Translations under genes and position numbers: made by a program
Source of the DNA: Vespa crabro
Lineage: Eukaryota; Arthropoda; Insecta; Hymenoptera; Vespidae
Assembly: GCF_910589235.1 (NCBI RefSeq)
Contig: NC_060958.1
Location: 1,016,001-1,080,000, forward strand
Direction of reading: 5' to 3'
DNA length: 64,000 nt
Notes under the pieces: model-generated
Told to the model about the DNA's origin: nothing
Seen by the model: the letters and a program-made list of their open reading frames with translations, nothing else
The model's database searches: none
Shown here: piece after piece, positions 62,241 to 64,000 of the stretch
Layout of the letters: every line of letters begins with the position of its first letter
How positions within the stretch are numbered: position 1 is the first letter of the stretch

Positions 62241-62896
62241 GTAAATCACTTTACGAGTCACGGAGTTTACGAGAAGTAAAACGAGGAAGAAAAATAATGA
62301 TCGTCCTGTAATATCTAAGAGCCAATTTTTTTCTTTCTCTTTTCTCTCTTTCTTTTTTTCTTTTTTTTTTTTCTTTTTTCAAAATTGTTTAGACATTCTC
62401 AATGAACAGTTTAACATATTGTCATCTTCTCTTGCAACATTCTTCTTCCTCTTTTCTTTTTTTTTTTTCTTCCTCTCTCATTTCTCGTGCACGTTAATAT
62501 CGTTTTTCTGTTTTCTTTTTTTTTTTTTCTTTCTCTCTTTTTTCTTTTCTATTTTTTTTTTTTTTTTTTTTTACGAACTGTTATACGACGACAGAGGGTT
62601 AACGACGTAGTACAACACGTTAGCCCTCTTCTTCTCGTTAAACGATCGATACGCTTTCTAATTTAACCTCGTGTCTTTGCTACGTGCCAATGGCAAGGAA
62701 AACGGATGATGGTTCGCGCTAAGCGACGAACAAAGAAGCACTTCGAAAAAAGTTTTTCTATAATCTAAAAAAAAAAAAAGAGAAGCGAGATTTAACCTCT
62801 TGTTAACTTTGTTAAAATTGACCTTATCAAAATTATGGAGATGGATATACATACGTTTAGGATATTTTTGTAAATAGAGAGAGAGAGAGAGCGAGC

Positions 62897-62959
<63 letters not shown>

Positions 62960-63622
62960 GTTTAAACGAAGATCGATTAAAACTCCCTAAGTTACTCTCT
63001 CTCAAGATGGTTGTGGCTATGCTCGAACATCTTATTCTATGCTTACGGAGGCTTATATCTAGTTCATTGCCAAGAGGAAACCCTAAGCATATTAACCCCT
63101 TAAATCCTTCAGTGTTATATTAGTTAGTACGTCGTCGATGGCCGATGTCGCAGTCGTTGCCTTGACGTGGTCGATCAAAGACGTTGTCACTACTCCTTTC
63201 CCTTTTCTTTTCTTTTCTTTTCTTTTCTTCTCTTTTCTTCTCTTTTCTTCTTTTTTCTTTTTCTTTTTTCTCCCCTTTTAATTTAACGTTTGTCATATTT
63301 TTTAAGATAGTAAAAATCTTCGAGTTTTAGAATCGAATATACTTTTCTATCGTTCTATGGTTACGATCATATTTCTTTTCATAATATTCTATTTCAATTT
63401 ATCAAGAAGTTATTATTAATATTGCACAGTTTATCTTCGTTTTAATATTAGACGTGTCGACTTTAGAATGATCGATATATCTATTTAATATTCTTCAATA
63501 AATATTATTTATTTATACATTTTAGTGATTATAATTTATTTTGTTTTTTCAAGATGTCAAGTTTTAGTATAAGATAAATAACTTCTCTCTCTCTCTCTCT
63601 CTTTCTTTTTCTGTCTCTCTCT

Positions 63623-63672
<50 letters not shown>

Positions 63673-64000
63673 GTCTGTTTCTCTGTCCATCTTTTTTCTT
63701 TCTCATTCTTATTATTTCTATCTTCATTTATTTATTTGTCCCCCTTTCTGTATCTTTATCCAACGTGGCTACACTTCAAAGTAAATCCCAATGTTCACCA
63801 AGCAATGAATCTTCTCTTCCGCGACTCCTTCTTTCTTGGTTTCCCTCTTTCAGTCCTCTTCTTCTCTTGCTATCGCATCTTCGTCCGTCTTCTTTGCACG
63901 TACCACCAGCTATTGTTATCCGTTTCTACGTGGCAACCATTGGCCGCTACTCCTTTGTGCGTGTCTTACCACTTTTTCCATCTTACGCTTCGTTCCAGCC
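62241..64000. other. shaking-B intron, open at the right edge
   Basis: Pyrimidine-rich and simple-sequence DNA with (GA)n at about 62,876-62,955 and (CT)n at about 63,586-63,670. No coding exon or splice acceptor leading to an innexin frame was found. Confidence 0.5.

Noticed and set aside
1..64000. CRISPR arrays, transposase genes and retroelement coding regions
   Set aside because: None was found. All tandem arrays seen are micro- or minisatellites, and no reverse transcriptase, integrase or transposase frame was recognised on either strand.

Overview
This is nuclear DNA from an insect, most likely a hymenopteran. The sequence shows intron-bearing genes with GT-AG junctions, insect-type ribosomal protein S23, four innexins (arthropod gap-junction proteins), AT-rich non-coding DNA, and very many poly-A/T, (GA)n, (TA)n and (ATT)n tracts. 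The order level is inference from overall character; there is no diagnostic marker.

Bases 1-15,764 are gene dense. The window opens inside Mediator subunit 12 (kohtalo), whose glutamine-rich C-terminus ends at 2,996. Two tandem copies of RpS23 follow (4,743-5,632 and 8,145-9,034), encoding identical proteins. Between them, on the minus strand, lies a six-exon HAUS7-like augmin gene (5,901-7,160). The second duplicated unit carries only a decayed, promoterless copy of it (about 9,305-10,165). Next come a DAXX-like histone H3.3 chaperone (10,810-13,821, plus) and, convergent with it, a kynurenine formamidase (14,094-15,764, minus). I reconstructed these genes exon by exon; all phases close.

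Bases 15,765-21,046 hold a lone tRNA-Arg(ACG) (18,512-18,584, minus), microsatellites and the CpG-rich leader of the first innexin.

From 21,047 to the end is a same-strand innexin cluster: inx2 with an intron-free CDS (21,047-22,123), inx7 with seven exons (30,933-33,234), inx1/ogre with four exons and a 4.7 kb first intron (43,117-49,468), and two alternative 5' parts of shaking-B (53,723-54,364 and 61,878-62,240). Both shaking-B parts end in phase 0 at the same point of the protein; their shared downstream exons must lie past 64,000. All four proteins keep paired cysteines in extracellular loops where visible and the YYQWV motif at membrane segment 2. Their products would build the insect's electrical and metabolic gap junctions.

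The inx7-ogre interval also contains the last two coding exons of an unrecognised minus-strand gene (39,030-40,676) and an orphan TATA-type promoter (35,467). Much of the remaining space is low-complexity DNA with no gene that I can support.
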